From Geoglobus acetivorans (GTDB lineage Archaea > Halobacteriota > Archaeoglobi > Archaeoglobales > Archaeoglobaceae), in assembly GCF_000789255.1 (NCBI RefSeq), contig NZ_CP009552.1:806001-870000 (forward strand): DNA of 64,000 nt, written 5' to 3'. Position 1 is the stretch's first letter. Every line of letters starts with the position of its first letter. The notes under the pieces were generated by a model. It was not told the origin of the DNA and searched no databases. It was given only the letters and a program-made list of their open reading frames with translations. The translations under genes were made by a program, and so were the position numbers. Shown here piece by piece: positions 31,117 through 39,101 of this stretch.

Positions 31117-31831
31117 TGCTGAGTTATCCTCAGCGACATCTGATGGAATGCTTGTCTGGAGCCTCGTCATCACAATCTTCCTGGGCCTCTACGGGAACTT
31201 CAGGTTCAGGGAGGGCGATGCCGCTGAGGCCGTTATCTCGATCGGGGCCGCCACTCTCATCCTCCTGATCTCCTGGGCCACCGACTACTACAGGGCCGTG
31301 TGGATAGGAGGGGCGATGCTCGGTGTGAGCGTCATGATGTACTTCACCGCCCACAACGAGGGCTTGCTCCAGCCCCTGCTGTTCTGGACGGGTGCGGGCC
31401 TGATCTTCGTCTCCGTCATGGGCTACTTCGCCCCCGTAACCCTCAGCTCGGACACGAACTCGTTCGTGCTCGGCATCGCGATAATTGGGGCGATCATGCT
31501 CGTGGACGTGAACCTGGACCGCTACATGCACTCCTACGAGCTCGTCCTGATCTTCGGGCTGGCCGTTGCAGGGGCGGCCCTGGCGGTCTTCACCTACGGA
31601 ATCCACCACGCGTGGTACGGTCTGGCGATGATGTACTCCGCCTTGGCCCTCGCCCTCCTGGGGGTTTACACCAAGGTGGTTGACCCGCTCTTCATGGCAG
31701 GGTTCATCATCCTGCTGGACGACCTCGTCGGCCACAGCACCGTGGATCCCGAGCCCGACCTCACACCGCTGTGGTTCCTGCTGGGCTTCGTAGGGGCTTC
31801 GATCTACCTGGTCTGGAGGTGGAGGGAGTGA
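31106..31831 (+). CDS. seven-TM membrane protein
   Basis: 241 residues with about seven to eight helices (LVWSLVITIFLGLYG, AVISIGAATLILLISWA, AVWIGGAMLGVSVMMYF, LLFWTGAGLIFVSVMGY, VLGIAIIGAIMLVDVNL, LVLIFGLAVAGAALAVF and others), no recognisable transporter motif. GC-rich. Its TGA overlaps the next GTG. The largest membrane protein of the block, possibly a scaffold for the envelope. Confidence 0.7.
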   Translation: MAYNAELSSATSDGMLVWSLVITIFLGLYGNFRFREGDAAEAVISIGAATLILLISWATDYYRAVWIGGAMLGVSVMMYFTAHNEGLLQPLLFWTGAGLIFVSVMGYFAPVTLSSDTNSFVLGIAIIGAIMLVDVNLDRYMHSYELVLIFGLAVAGAALAVFTYGIHHAWYGLAMMYSALALALLGVYTKVVDPLFMAGFIILLDDLVGHSTVDPEPDLTPLWFLLGFVGASIYLVWRWRE

Positions 31832-33246
31832 GTATCGGAAAATTTAGTTTTTATTACAGAGTATGCGTGACAGGCTTTGTATTGTTGTGGTTGAGCATGA
31901 TGACATCTACTGCAATTGCAGATGACTCCATTCAGTTGTATCCCCCATTCACGATTCCGAACCAAATAGTTCTCGACAAAAAACCACAGCATCTGTACAT
32001 CGTTGTATTTGGTGGAACTTACACAAGTGGATCAAGCAAGGTCAATCCCTTTTCAACTAACTTGGGGGCAACAGCAATGTACAGAATTTTTGATCCGAAA
32101 GGTGGTGTTATAGCCTCTGGTCAGCTTACGTTTAACGACTCCCTGAGCGCATTTGTTGGAGAAGTTAGCCCAACACTGTTCAGAGTTCCAGGGGCATACA
32201 GAATTGTGGCAACAGTATCGGCAGATGTTGATGGAGACGGGCAAATTGAATCTTCCACATCCGAGTCGTCACTTAAGGCACTCTTCAAGTACGGAGCTTT
32301 TATAAGACTTTCTGAAAACGGAGTTAATGCAGTTGCGCTCACTAATAGTGTTCTCAAGGTCAAAAGAGTTGGACCATCGAGTGTAACGTTCGAACTCTCC
32401 GGTAGAGATATTACGCTTAACCCCGGACAGAGTTTGGATTTGAGCATCTCCAAAATGCGGGCAACATTAATCATAGATAGCATAACATCCTCGAACGGAA
32501 CCCACTATGCTTTGGCAACCCTCACGTATCCTGTGGAGTTAGACTTGTTGAGCTTGATCAGCTTGCCAGTAAACACGAGTACGAGTCATCTAACATTGAG
32601 AGACTCTGATAGAATGTTCAGATATGAAGAAAAGCATCCCATTGTAGTCCTGTCGAAGGATGGAGGTTCATTCAGGGCAAGATTATCAAAAGATGGGGCA
32701 GTTGAGTTTTCTCAGCTACTATATTCTGGATTGTTCGGCCTGATACAAGTATTTCAGGACTTCCGAATTGAGCCGCCTTCCGCGAATGTTAAGTGGTACG
32801 TAACAATGAGGGCAGGAATCAGTTTTGCAAATTGGGCAGCGGCAGGATTTCCGCTTGGGTTTACAGAGGCGCTCGACGCACTGATTGTCTGGGAGAGCGA
32901 ACCGCACATACAGGTTAACTGGAAGGCAGAAAAATGGAGGCAAATCGTCATCTTTGCCACTAAAATAGCGGAAAAAGTGCGCGAATACGTTGATTTGATA
33001 GTTCCAGATATGATAGAGGAGAGTTACTTTAATTTCAATATTGTGGGTGGTTATTGGACAAAACTCTTCGCAGAGCATTATGATGAGGCTGTATCAGCTT
33101 ATGTAGTGGCTGCCAGCTGGACTATTGGAGATATAGAAGGGCTGGAATTCAATTGGGACCAGATGTGGAGTGCGTTAAGGAGAGGTGAGATTATCGTGTC
33201 GGTTGATTTCATAATAAAGGAGGTCGCACTTGAGTTCAGGATGTGA
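31828..33246 (+). CDS. secreted beta-rich protein, AT-rich gene; candidate spike
   Basis: 472 residues from the GTG at 31828, four-base overlap with the previous gene. Signal peptide (VCVTGFVLLWLSMMTSTAIA); Ig-like region with a VSADVDGDGQIESS segment, echoing the Asp-rich motif of the protein at 26857; then a long C-terminal domain with predicted helices (IVIFATKIAEKVREYVDLIV). No C-terminal TM helix. Its base composition is much more AT-rich than both neighbours, suggesting replacement by recombination, as expected of a host-range gene. Confidence 0.65.
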   Translation: MSIGKFSFYYRVCVTGFVLLWLSMMTSTAIADDSIQLYPPFTIPNQIVLDKKPQHLYIVVFGGTYTSGSSKVNPFSTNLGATAMYRIFDPKGGVIASGQLTFNDSLSAFVGEVSPTLFRVPGAYRIVATVSADVDGDGQIESSTSESSLKALFKYGAFIRLSENGVNAVALTNSVLKVKRVGPSSVTFELSGRDITLNPGQSLDLSISKMRATLIIDSITSSNGTHYALATLTYPVELDLLSLISLPVNTSTSHLTLRDSDRMFRYEEKHPIVVLSKDGGSFRARLSKDGAVEFSQLLYSGLFGLIQVFQDFRIEPPSANVKWYVTMRAGISFANWAAAGFPLGFTEALDALIVWESEPHIQVNWKAEKWRQIVIFATKIAEKVREYVDLIVPDMIEESYFNFNIVGGYWTKLFAEHYDEAVSAYVVAASWTIGDIEGLEFNWDQMWSALRRGEIIVSVDFIIKEVALEFRM

Positions 33247-33264
33247 GTCCCAGATGGTGGTCTA

Positions 33265-33378
33265 ATGGCGAGGCTGAACGGTAAGACCGCCTACTTCAGG
33301 AGGATATCCGGCAGAAGAAGAAAGAGGGAGGGGAAAAACGTATGGAGGATATTAGAGCGGAGCTTGAACAGCGAGTAG
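33265..33378 (+). CDS. 37-residue basic peptide
   Basis: ATG with GGTGGTC upstream; RRISGRRRKREGKNVWR is strongly basic, suggesting DNA binding or a membrane-surface role. Overlaps the next gene by 37 bases. Supported only by the ribosome site and packing. Confidence 0.4.
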   Translation: MARLNGKTAYFRRISGRRRKREGKNVWRILERSLNSE

Positions 33379-34274
33379 CCGAGGAGAGCAGGATAAACGC
33401 CGTAGCGAGGTGGATATACAGGCACAGCAGGGCGGTGTTCAGCTTCATTGCAGTCCTGTTCACCTTCAGCGTCTTCTTCCTGTTCAACCCTGAGTACACT
33501 GCCCAGGGTCTGGGGGCGTTCGGGGAACTCCTGGGACAGCTCCACGCCGAGCTCGCGGAGAAGAGGTTCAGCGTCTACCAGCTTGCCGCGTTGATGGTCT
33601 TCCTCGCGTTCATGACCCTGATGGTGATCGAGTCCGCGAGGGCCAGGACGATCAGGATTATCTCTGCAAGAAACCCGGAGCACGAGCTCTACGTCAGGGT
33701 CAAGCCCCTCATAGGGGTCAAGCTCCCCTTCGTCCCCGAGAGGAGGAAGATCAAGCCCATGATCGTCGAGACCGAGTACGGCTACATCGTCTACCCGTCG
33801 AAGTCCCTGCTCAACGCCCAGTGGAACGGGGAGAAGCACTTCATCCCGAAGCATGCGAAGCTGAGCTTCGGGAACGTGTGGGTAGTGGCGGCGAAGCTCC
33901 CCGACAGGCCGAGCTGGGTCGAGAAGATCGAGACCGCGAAGGGGACTGTGGACGTGGACTTCTACCAGTGGGAGTTCGACCCGCTCGGAAACCTGCTCGC
34001 CGAGAGGGCTCAGAAGGAGATCGAGACCCTCCGCAACACCCTCGAGACGATAGAGAAGCAGCTCGAGCAGGGCTGGAAGCTGGCCAGCAAGATCGCAACC
34101 GAGCCGGAGGAGTTCTTCGACAGGATCAAGGAGAAGGAGAGGAGGAGGACGGTCGAGATCATCGACGTCGTCGGCTCGACGGTGTTCAAGGAGATAACGC
34201 AGACCATCAGGCAGGCCTACCGCTACGCACAGGCGACGCAGAAGAGGGAGAAGGAGGCTGAGGACTTCACCTGA
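33342..34274 (+). CDS. two-TM protein with C-terminal coiled coil
   Basis: 310 residues. Two TM helices (VFSFIAVLFTFSVFFLF and LAALMVFLAFMTLMVIE), a central beta domain (ELYVRVKPLIGVKLPFVPE, GYIVYPSKSLL) and a coiled coil (ETLRNTLETIEKQLEQGWK) ending in charged helices. Predicted cytosolic face after the second helix. May link the envelope to DNA or to the ATPase encoded downstream. Not recognised as a family. Confidence 0.65.
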   Translation: MEDIRAELEQRVAEESRINAVARWIYRHSRAVFSFIAVLFTFSVFFLFNPEYTAQGLGAFGELLGQLHAELAEKRFSVYQLAALMVFLAFMTLMVIESARARTIRIISARNPEHELYVRVKPLIGVKLPFVPERRKIKPMIVETEYGYIVYPSKSLLNAQWNGEKHFIPKHAKLSFGNVWVVAAKLPDRPSWVEKIETAKGTVDVDFYQWEFDPLGNLLAERAQKEIETLRNTLETIEKQLEQGWKLASKIATEPEEFFDRIKEKERRRTVEIIDVVGSTVFKEITQTIRQAYRYAQATQKREKEAEDFT

Positions 34275-34284
34275 TCACGCTCCT

Positions 34285-34320
34285 CCGGCCCCATCCGCAC
34301 AGGCGGGAAGGCGGGGCCGG
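34285..34320 (+). terminator. very stable nested stem-loop between operon parts
   Basis: CCGGCCCC (34285-34292) pairs perfectly with GGGGCCGG (34313-34320), with a second stem CCGC/GCGG (34295-34298, 34303-34306) inside. It lies in the 157-base gap after the coiled-coil gene. It could terminate, process or stabilise the mRNA; no T-run follows, so it is not a bacterial-style terminator. The rest of the gap (34321-34431) shows no clear gene. Confidence 0.4.
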
Positions 34321-34491
34321 TGGGGAAAAAGCTTCAGGAGGTGGTCGCCGGGCCTTCGGAATTCGGGACCGCAGGGCTGGTGTGACCGTGTGAGAAGTGA
34401 GTGAGTGTTAGCAACCCGGAGGTGATGCGGAATCGAGAAAAAAGGTAGCCTGGGCTATGTTTCGGGAGAGAAGTTCATCGAGCTTGCCGAG

Positions 34492-34968
34492 TTGGATGAG
34501 GAGGCATTCAGGAGGCACGTGGAGGAGTACGGCAAGCAGGTGTTCGCCGAGGACAAGATCAGGATACTCGAGCAGGCCCTCGAGTACGCGACGAGGGCGA
34601 TCGATCTGTACAAGAAGGCGATAAGGGTGCGTGAGGACAGGGAGGGTGTGTACAGGGAGCTCAGGGCGATCTTCGACAACAGCACGAACCAGCGCGTAAA
34701 GGTGGTGATGTTCCTGACCGCGACGGACAGACCGCAGTCCCTCACGTCAATATCGAGGGCCGTTTTCGGCGACGAGAGGAAGCTCTCTACGGTCGTGGAC
34801 ATCGTCAGGGTGCTGGAGAGGCTGGGGGTGCTGGAGGTCAGGAACGGGGACAAGGGGAAGGCCATCTCCATGGACCCCGTGCTGAGGGACGCCCTGCTGT
34901 CCCTGTTCAGGGCCACTTTCATGCAGGCACTCGAGGAGGTGTGCGGGGATGCTGACGGTTCTGCATGA
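34492..34968 (+). CDS. winged-helix protein with uncertain start
   Basis: 158 residues from TTG 34492, but the frame stays open to about 34429 and continues naturally upstream (GSLGYVSGEKFIELAEL), so the real N-terminus is probably longer. A GGAGGTG site and ATG near 34421-34430 are out of frame with it, separated by an A6 run. The C-terminal half is a winged-helix domain (RVKVVMFLTATDRPQSLTSI, LSTVVDIVRVLERLGVLEV). A regulator or ATPase partner. The next gene overlaps it by 20 bases. Confidence 0.6.
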   Translation: MDEEAFRRHVEEYGKQVFAEDKIRILEQALEYATRAIDLYKKAIRVREDREGVYRELRAIFDNSTNQRVKVVMFLTATDRPQSLTSISRAVFGDERKLSTVVDIVRVLERLGVLEVRNGDKGKAISMDPVLRDALLSLFRATFMQALEEVCGDADGSA

Positions 34969-36193
34969 CACCCTTTACAGGAGGGGCAACACCCCACCCG
35001 CGGACGTGGAGCGGGACGACGGCGAGTCCGGAAAGTCAGCGGTGGGCATCAACGAGAGGGGGAGGTTCGTCAGAGTCAGCAAGGAGGTGAGGCACAGGGC
35101 GATACTCGGGGTCACGGGGGCGGGCAAGACCACTCTTGCCCAGACCCTGAAGGAGGTCGACCTGCACAGGAAGAGGAAGGTCGTGGAGATCGAGCCGAGC
35201 CTCGAGGCCAAGTGCGAGGGCATCTTCATGAACCTGCCGAACGGCGACCCGGAGATGGTGAAGATACTGCAAAGGGACTTCGACCTCGAACCGAGGCCCT
35301 TCAAAACAATCGCATACACCCCTCCGACCCAGCACTACCTCGACTTCATCGAGGAGTTCCCGGAGATGGAGCGGTTTTTCAGGCCCATAAGGTTCACCGA
35401 GGAGGAGATGAAGCAGGTTCTGACGAAGATACTGCCCGGGGGACCGATCGAGAGGATGCTACTGAGGACCTACCTGGAGAGGCTGGAGGGCGAGTCGCTC
35501 GAGAACATAATAGACTTCCTACAGGGCGACGACGTCCCGGGCTACATGAGGTCCACTGCAACCAAGATCATGTACATCGCCAGCCTCGGGGTCGTCTCGG
35601 AGGAGGGCGTGTCTCTGAGGAAGGTTCTCAGCGGGAGGCACGCGAGCGTGATCACGTTCGCCTTCGTCGAGGATCCCCTCGACCGCTTCATGTGCTCGCT
35701 CATCTACCTCACAGCCATCTACGAGACCTGGAAGGGGATGTCCCACAGCACCATACTCAGCTTCTTCGTCGCGGATGCGAACCTCTTCGCCCCCTCCAGG
35801 AACAAGGACCTGCTCGACAGCCTGTCGAGGTACCAGCAGAGGGCGAGGGCACAGCTTCAGATCTACGCGAGGATCAGCAGGGCGCAGCGTGTTGCCTGGA
35901 CCCTCGACTTCCAGAGCTGGCAGGATATCGATGACGTTGTGAAGGAGCAGATGACCGAGCGGTTCTTCAAGCGCTCGTGGAGCGAGGAGGTTGCGAAGAT
36001 CCTCGGTCTGGAGCAGTCCGAGCTTCGCAGGCTCGGCAAGCCATACGCCTACTTCCACAACATGCGCTACCTCCAGAAGATAAAGATCCGCCCTCCAATG
36101 AGCAGGAAGGCGAGGGAGGGGCAGTACACGCCGTACGATTTTGTGAAAGAATACAGGAGGTTTGAGGATGAGGACGCTACTTTTGATATTTAG
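34949..36193 (+). CDS. HerA/FtsK-like P-loop ATPase
   Basis: 414 residues. Walker A GVTGAGKTT near residues 54-62; hydrophobic strand LSFFVADANLF near 270 in the Walker B place, with Asp-Ala instead of Asp-Glu; a RYQQRARAQLQIYARIS segment that may hold the arginine finger. HerA-type ATPases pump or organise DNA; enveloped pleomorphic archaeal viruses and plasmid vesicles encode one among their conserved genes. No TM helix. Ribosome site GGAGGTG; 26 bases overlap with the next gene. Confidence 0.75.
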   Translation: MLTVLHDTLYRRGNTPPADVERDDGESGKSAVGINERGRFVRVSKEVRHRAILGVTGAGKTTLAQTLKEVDLHRKRKVVEIEPSLEAKCEGIFMNLPNGDPEMVKILQRDFDLEPRPFKTIAYTPPTQHYLDFIEEFPEMERFFRPIRFTEEEMKQVLTKILPGGPIERMLLRTYLERLEGESLENIIDFLQGDDVPGYMRSTATKIMYIASLGVVSEEGVSLRKVLSGRHASVITFAFVEDPLDRFMCSLIYLTAIYETWKGMSHSTILSFFVADANLFAPSRNKDLLDSLSRYQQRARAQLQIYARISRAQRVAWTLDFQSWQDIDDVVKEQMTERFFKRSWSEEVAKILGLEQSELRRLGKPYAYFHNMRYLQKIKIRPPMSRKAREGQYTPYDFVKEYRRFEDEDATFDI

Positions 36194-37037
36194 TCTGATT
36201 GTTGCGGCTCTGTTTGCTCCTGCCATTGCGGAGAACGTTACGGAAGTGAACAATACCTCGATCAACGTTACCGCAGCTGAAAATCTCAACGTGAGCCTTG
36301 TTAATACCACGGTTCCGATCAACGCAACGGGCAATCTGACCGCCCTCAACGGCACCGTCGCGGTAAATCAGCATAATCAGACCGTGAACCGGACCGCCAA
36401 CACCTCGGTTAACCGAACCGAAGTCGAAAGCAATGGCAATCAAACTGCTGAAATGAGCGTCGAGGAGCTTGTAAATATCCTCCAGTCACAGCTTGAGGAG
36501 CTTAAAAAGCAGAACGAGATCCTGAGGGAGGAGAACAAGAAGCTCAGAGAACAGATTGCGAACCTCACAAAGAGGCTCGAGGAGCTCGAAAGAAAGCCGA
36601 TAACCTGGGAGGATGTGGAGCAGACCGTTGATGAGTACTACATACAGTTCGCGTACTGGACCGGATGGCTCTGGCCCACGCTGACGTTCTTCCTGATATA
36701 CAGGTACAGGAGGCCGGCGAGGGAGGAGGAGGCGGAGAGGATACAGGAGGCGGTAGAGAAGCTGACCAGGGAAAAGCAGAGGGAGTGGTACAGCTTCCAG
36801 ATACGCAGGAGGGGCATCGAGTCCGTAGCGGAGGACGAGACCGAGCTGGCGATATTCAGGGCGCTCGGCGTTCACACAGTCGGAGACCTGCTGAGCATGA
36901 GCGAGAGCGAGCTGGTGGAGGCGTTTAAGAGCAAGTACCAGCCGACAGCAGACCTGCTCGAGCACTTCAGGAGCAGGCTCAGGGAGATAAGGGAGCAGCT
37001 TAGGAGCGAGGTCGAAGGAGGTGAAGTGCATGCTTGA
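36168..37037 (+). CDS. N-glycan-rich stalk protein with coiled coil and TM
   Basis: 289 residues from ATG 36168, chosen for AGGAGG seven bases upstream. Signal peptide (LLIFSLIVAALFAPAIA), then about 75 residues crowded with some fourteen N-x-S/T sequons, a coiled coil (ILQSQLEELKKQNEILREEN), one TM (YWTGWLWPTLTFFLIY), and a cytosolic region with a helix-hairpin-helix-like end (ALGVHTVGDLLSMSESELV). The layout suggests a glycosylated spike with an inner tail that could reach DNA or the ATPase. Confidence 0.7.
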   Translation: MRTLLLIFSLIVAALFAPAIAENVTEVNNTSINVTAAENLNVSLVNTTVPINATGNLTALNGTVAVNQHNQTVNRTANTSVNRTEVESNGNQTAEMSVEELVNILQSQLEELKKQNEILREENKKLREQIANLTKRLEELERKPITWEDVEQTVDEYYIQFAYWTGWLWPTLTFFLIYRYRRPAREEEAERIQEAVEKLTREKQREWYSFQIRRRGIESVAEDETELAIFRALGVHTVGDLLSMSESELVEAFKSKYQPTADLLEHFRSRLREIREQLRSEVEGGEVHA

Positions 37038-37248
37038 CCTGATCTTCAGCGTCGCCTTCGTTTCCGTAAAGGTTTTGGGGGTCGTCCTGGCGCTGCTCGG
37101 GGCAGGCTACCTGATATTCGACAACCTCTTCCTCTCAAGGATGGGCAGGAGGACGGCGGTCAGGGTCGTCGTGGAGGGGAGGGTCAGCAAGAGGGAGATC
37201 GTGAAGGCCATAGAGGAGAGGGGATACAGGGTGGTGAAGTGGAAGTGA
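37030..37248 (+). CDS. small single-TM protein
   Basis: 72 residues from ATG 37030, with GGAGGTG seven bases before and overlap with the preceding stop. One TM segment (SVAFVSVKVLGVVLALLGAGYL) and a short cytosolic alpha/beta tail (VSKREIVKAIEERGYRVVKW). Overlaps the next small gene. Confidence 0.6.
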   Translation: MLDLIFSVAFVSVKVLGVVLALLGAGYLIFDNLFLSRMGRRTAVRVVVEGRVSKREIVKAIEERGYRVVKWK

Positions 37249-37382
37249 CACGGGAGATCCTCCTCGATATCCGGCTGTGGTTCATCGTGGCGGGACTCCT
37301 CATAACCGCATGGCTGCTCGGAAGGGGGCGGTCCATCGCATGCGATGACACCACCACCATTTTCAAACTTCAAATTTTGTAA
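37239..37382 (+). CDS. small single-TM protein
   Basis: 47 residues from GTG overlapping the previous gene. One hydrophobic helix (LWFIVAGLLITAWLLG) and a polar tail with one Cys. GTG 37245 is another start. Last gene of the co-oriented block; supported by packing and composition. Confidence 0.45.
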   Translation: MEVTREILLDIRLWFIVAGLLITAWLLGRGRSIACDDTTTIFKLQIL

Positions 37383-37415
37383 CACAGCAACGTCTCTCTG
37401 AGAGGGTGCTGGCGG

Positions 37416-37766
37416 ATGGTCGTGGCAGTAAGCGAGGGTGAGCTGAAGCTCATCATACACGCGGTCCGCGACGTCCTTGGGGATGTGAGGAGGGAGCGGA
37501 GGGGGAGAGGTAGAAAGCCACATGACCCCGTGCTGCTCACGGCCCTGACCTACATGATGATCCGCAACGGGTGGAGCCTGAGGCAGGCGGAGAGGTGGTG
37601 CAGGGAGAACATGGAATTGCTGAGGCGGTTCGGTTACGACAAGGCCAACCCGCCGAGCTACGTGGCGTTCAAGCGCACGCTCGACTCCATGGATCCGAAG
37701 ATGATACAGAGGATTTCAGCTAAAATCAAGTACTTGAAGGGGGAAGTGAGGACATTGTGGTTTTAG
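37416..37766 (+). CDS. transposase N-terminal domain fragment
   Basis: 116 residues with PHDPVLLTALTYMMIRNGWS and SLRQAERWCRENMELLRRFG, as in the N-terminal DNA-binding part of IS4/IS5/IS1182-type transposases, but no DDE catalytic domain follows. Either a truncated insertion-sequence relic or a domain kept as a DNA-binding protein. No terminal inverted repeats were seen. Confidence 0.55.
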   Translation: MVVAVSEGELKLIIHAVRDVLGDVRRERRGRGRKPHDPVLLTALTYMMIRNGWSLRQAERWCRENMELLRRFGYDKANPPSYVAFKRTLDSMDPKMIQRISAKIKYLKGEVRTLWF

Positions 37767-37809
37767 TAAGATAAAGTTATTATATTCAAATTGCTGAGTG
37801 TGGTATGAC

Positions 37810-37998
37810 ATGAGATTCAAAATCTTGAATTTAAAGGTATTCAGCAGATCCCTTAGTGGTGCAGAACTAAAGGACTTGATGGCAGAGGATTTCGATTATT
37901 TAAATGATGAATCTTTTGAATGTGAAATTGACGAGAAATATATTATAAAACGAATCAATGAGGATTTTATAATCAATGGTGCCACAGGCTATGAGTGA
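37810..37998 (+). CDS. unknown small protein, AT-rich
   Basis: 62 residues from ATG 37810 (ATG-less longer start at 37798 is less likely). Acidic with helices (SGAELKDLMAEDFDYLND, FECEIDEKYIIKRI). AT-rich between GC-rich genes, with a TATA-like ttattatatt about 25-30 bases upstream, so separately acquired. No family recognised. Confidence 0.5.
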   Translation: MRFKILNLKVFSRSLSGAELKDLMAEDFDYLNDESFECEIDEKYIIKRINEDFIINGATGYE

Positions 37999-38021
37999 GT
38001 TTATTTTGAGATTTGGCTTGT

Positions 38022-39101
38022 CTAAAACTCCCTCAGCGCCCCGAGCACCACATCCGAATCGTACCTCTTGTAGACGTACCTCGTCTTGCCCCTGCCCTTT
38101 CTGTCGAAGATGAAGTCCACCAGCCTGAGCCTCTCCAGCTTGTTCAGGATCTCGTAGAAGCGCTGGTAGCTCATCCCGACCTCCTTCTGGAAGAACCTGT
38201 AGAGGTCTCCCGCAGCGACCTCCTCGTCGAGAAGGTAGACGATCTTCAGCACCTCCCTCTCGTCGGAGTTCAGGGCGGAGAGGGACTTTGCGAGGAATAT
38301 CTTTGCCCCTCCGGCGTAGACGGCATCGACGTCCTGCACCTCCACCCTCCTGCTGCCCCTCCTCTCGGCGTTGAGGCCCGCGGCCCTCAGCAGGTAGATG
38401 CCGAACCTCAGGTCTCCAGAGTCGCTGGCCAGCTCCACCACTCTCTCGAAGGCCTCGTCGCTGAACGCACCATCGGCGAAGCCGTGCTCCACCCTCCACC
38501 TGAGTATGTCCCTCATCTCCTCCCGGCCGTAGAGCGGGAAGTGGACTGTGGTGTAGTGGAATATCGCCCCCACCTCCGGGCTCAGCGCGAGGGGGAACTT
38601 TATGTCCGTGGCGATCGCCACTACCCCGAGCTTGACACCGTACTCCTCGGGGGCCTTCAGCAGCAGGTACAGCAGCTCGTTGACGACATCGATGGAGATG
38701 AAGTTCACGTCGTCCAGCACGACGACGAGCGGGCGGTCGAGCCTCTCCATGGTCTTCTGGAAGAGCTTGATGTACGGTATCCCTGTCTGCGGGGCCTGAT
38801 GGCCGCAGACGTCCTCGAACACCTTCGCCATTATCCTGTAGGCGGTCGCAAAGGCAGGGCACCTCACGTATGCTGCCCTGACACCCTCTGCCTGTGAAAG
38901 GACGTATCTGACCGAGGAGGTCTTGCCCGTCGCCGGAGGTCCGAGGCAGAGCGTGTGGACCGGGCTCCCTCCCCTCAGGGCCGGCATCACGCTGGCTGTC
39001 AGCTGGCTGAGCTGGCCCTCCCTGTGGAGGAGAACGTCCGGGATAAAGTCAGGGTCGAACACGTCCTCACTTCTGAAGATCGTCTCGTCCCACCTGAGCA
39101 T
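38022..39101 (-). CDS. cdc6: Orc1/Cdc6-like replication initiator of the element
   Basis: 359 residues. AAA+ ATPase: Walker A GPPATGKTS at 54-62, Walker B LVVVLDDVNF near 125-134, sensor region VVAIATDI, then a lid and C-terminal winged helix (VAAGDLYRFFQKEVGMSYQRFYEIL). Binds and opens the replication origin. Its start overlaps the integrase stop by 35 bases, pairing replication and integration. Divergent from chromosomal types in being short. The matching origin was not found. Confidence 0.87.
   Translation of the reverse strand: MLRWDETIFRSEDVFDPDFIPDVLLHREGQLSQLTASVMPALRGGSPVHTLCLGPPATGKTSSVRYVLSQAEGVRAAYVRCPAFATAYRIMAKVFEDVCGHQAPQTGIPYIKLFQKTMERLDRPLVVVLDDVNFISIDVVNELLYLLLKAPEEYGVKLGVVAIATDIKFPLALSPEVGAIFHYTTVHFPLYGREEMRDILRWRVEHGFADGAFSDEAFERVVELASDSGDLRFGIYLLRAAGLNAERRGSRRVEVQDVDAVYAGGAKIFLAKSLSALNSDEREVLKIVYLLDEEVAAGDLYRFFQKEVGMSYQRFYEILNKLERLRLVDFIFDRKGRGKTRYVYKRYDSDVVLGALREF

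Noticed and set aside
34320-34385. 22-codon GTG frame in the gap before the wHTH gene
   Set aside because: Too short and without any supporting signal besides a GTG.
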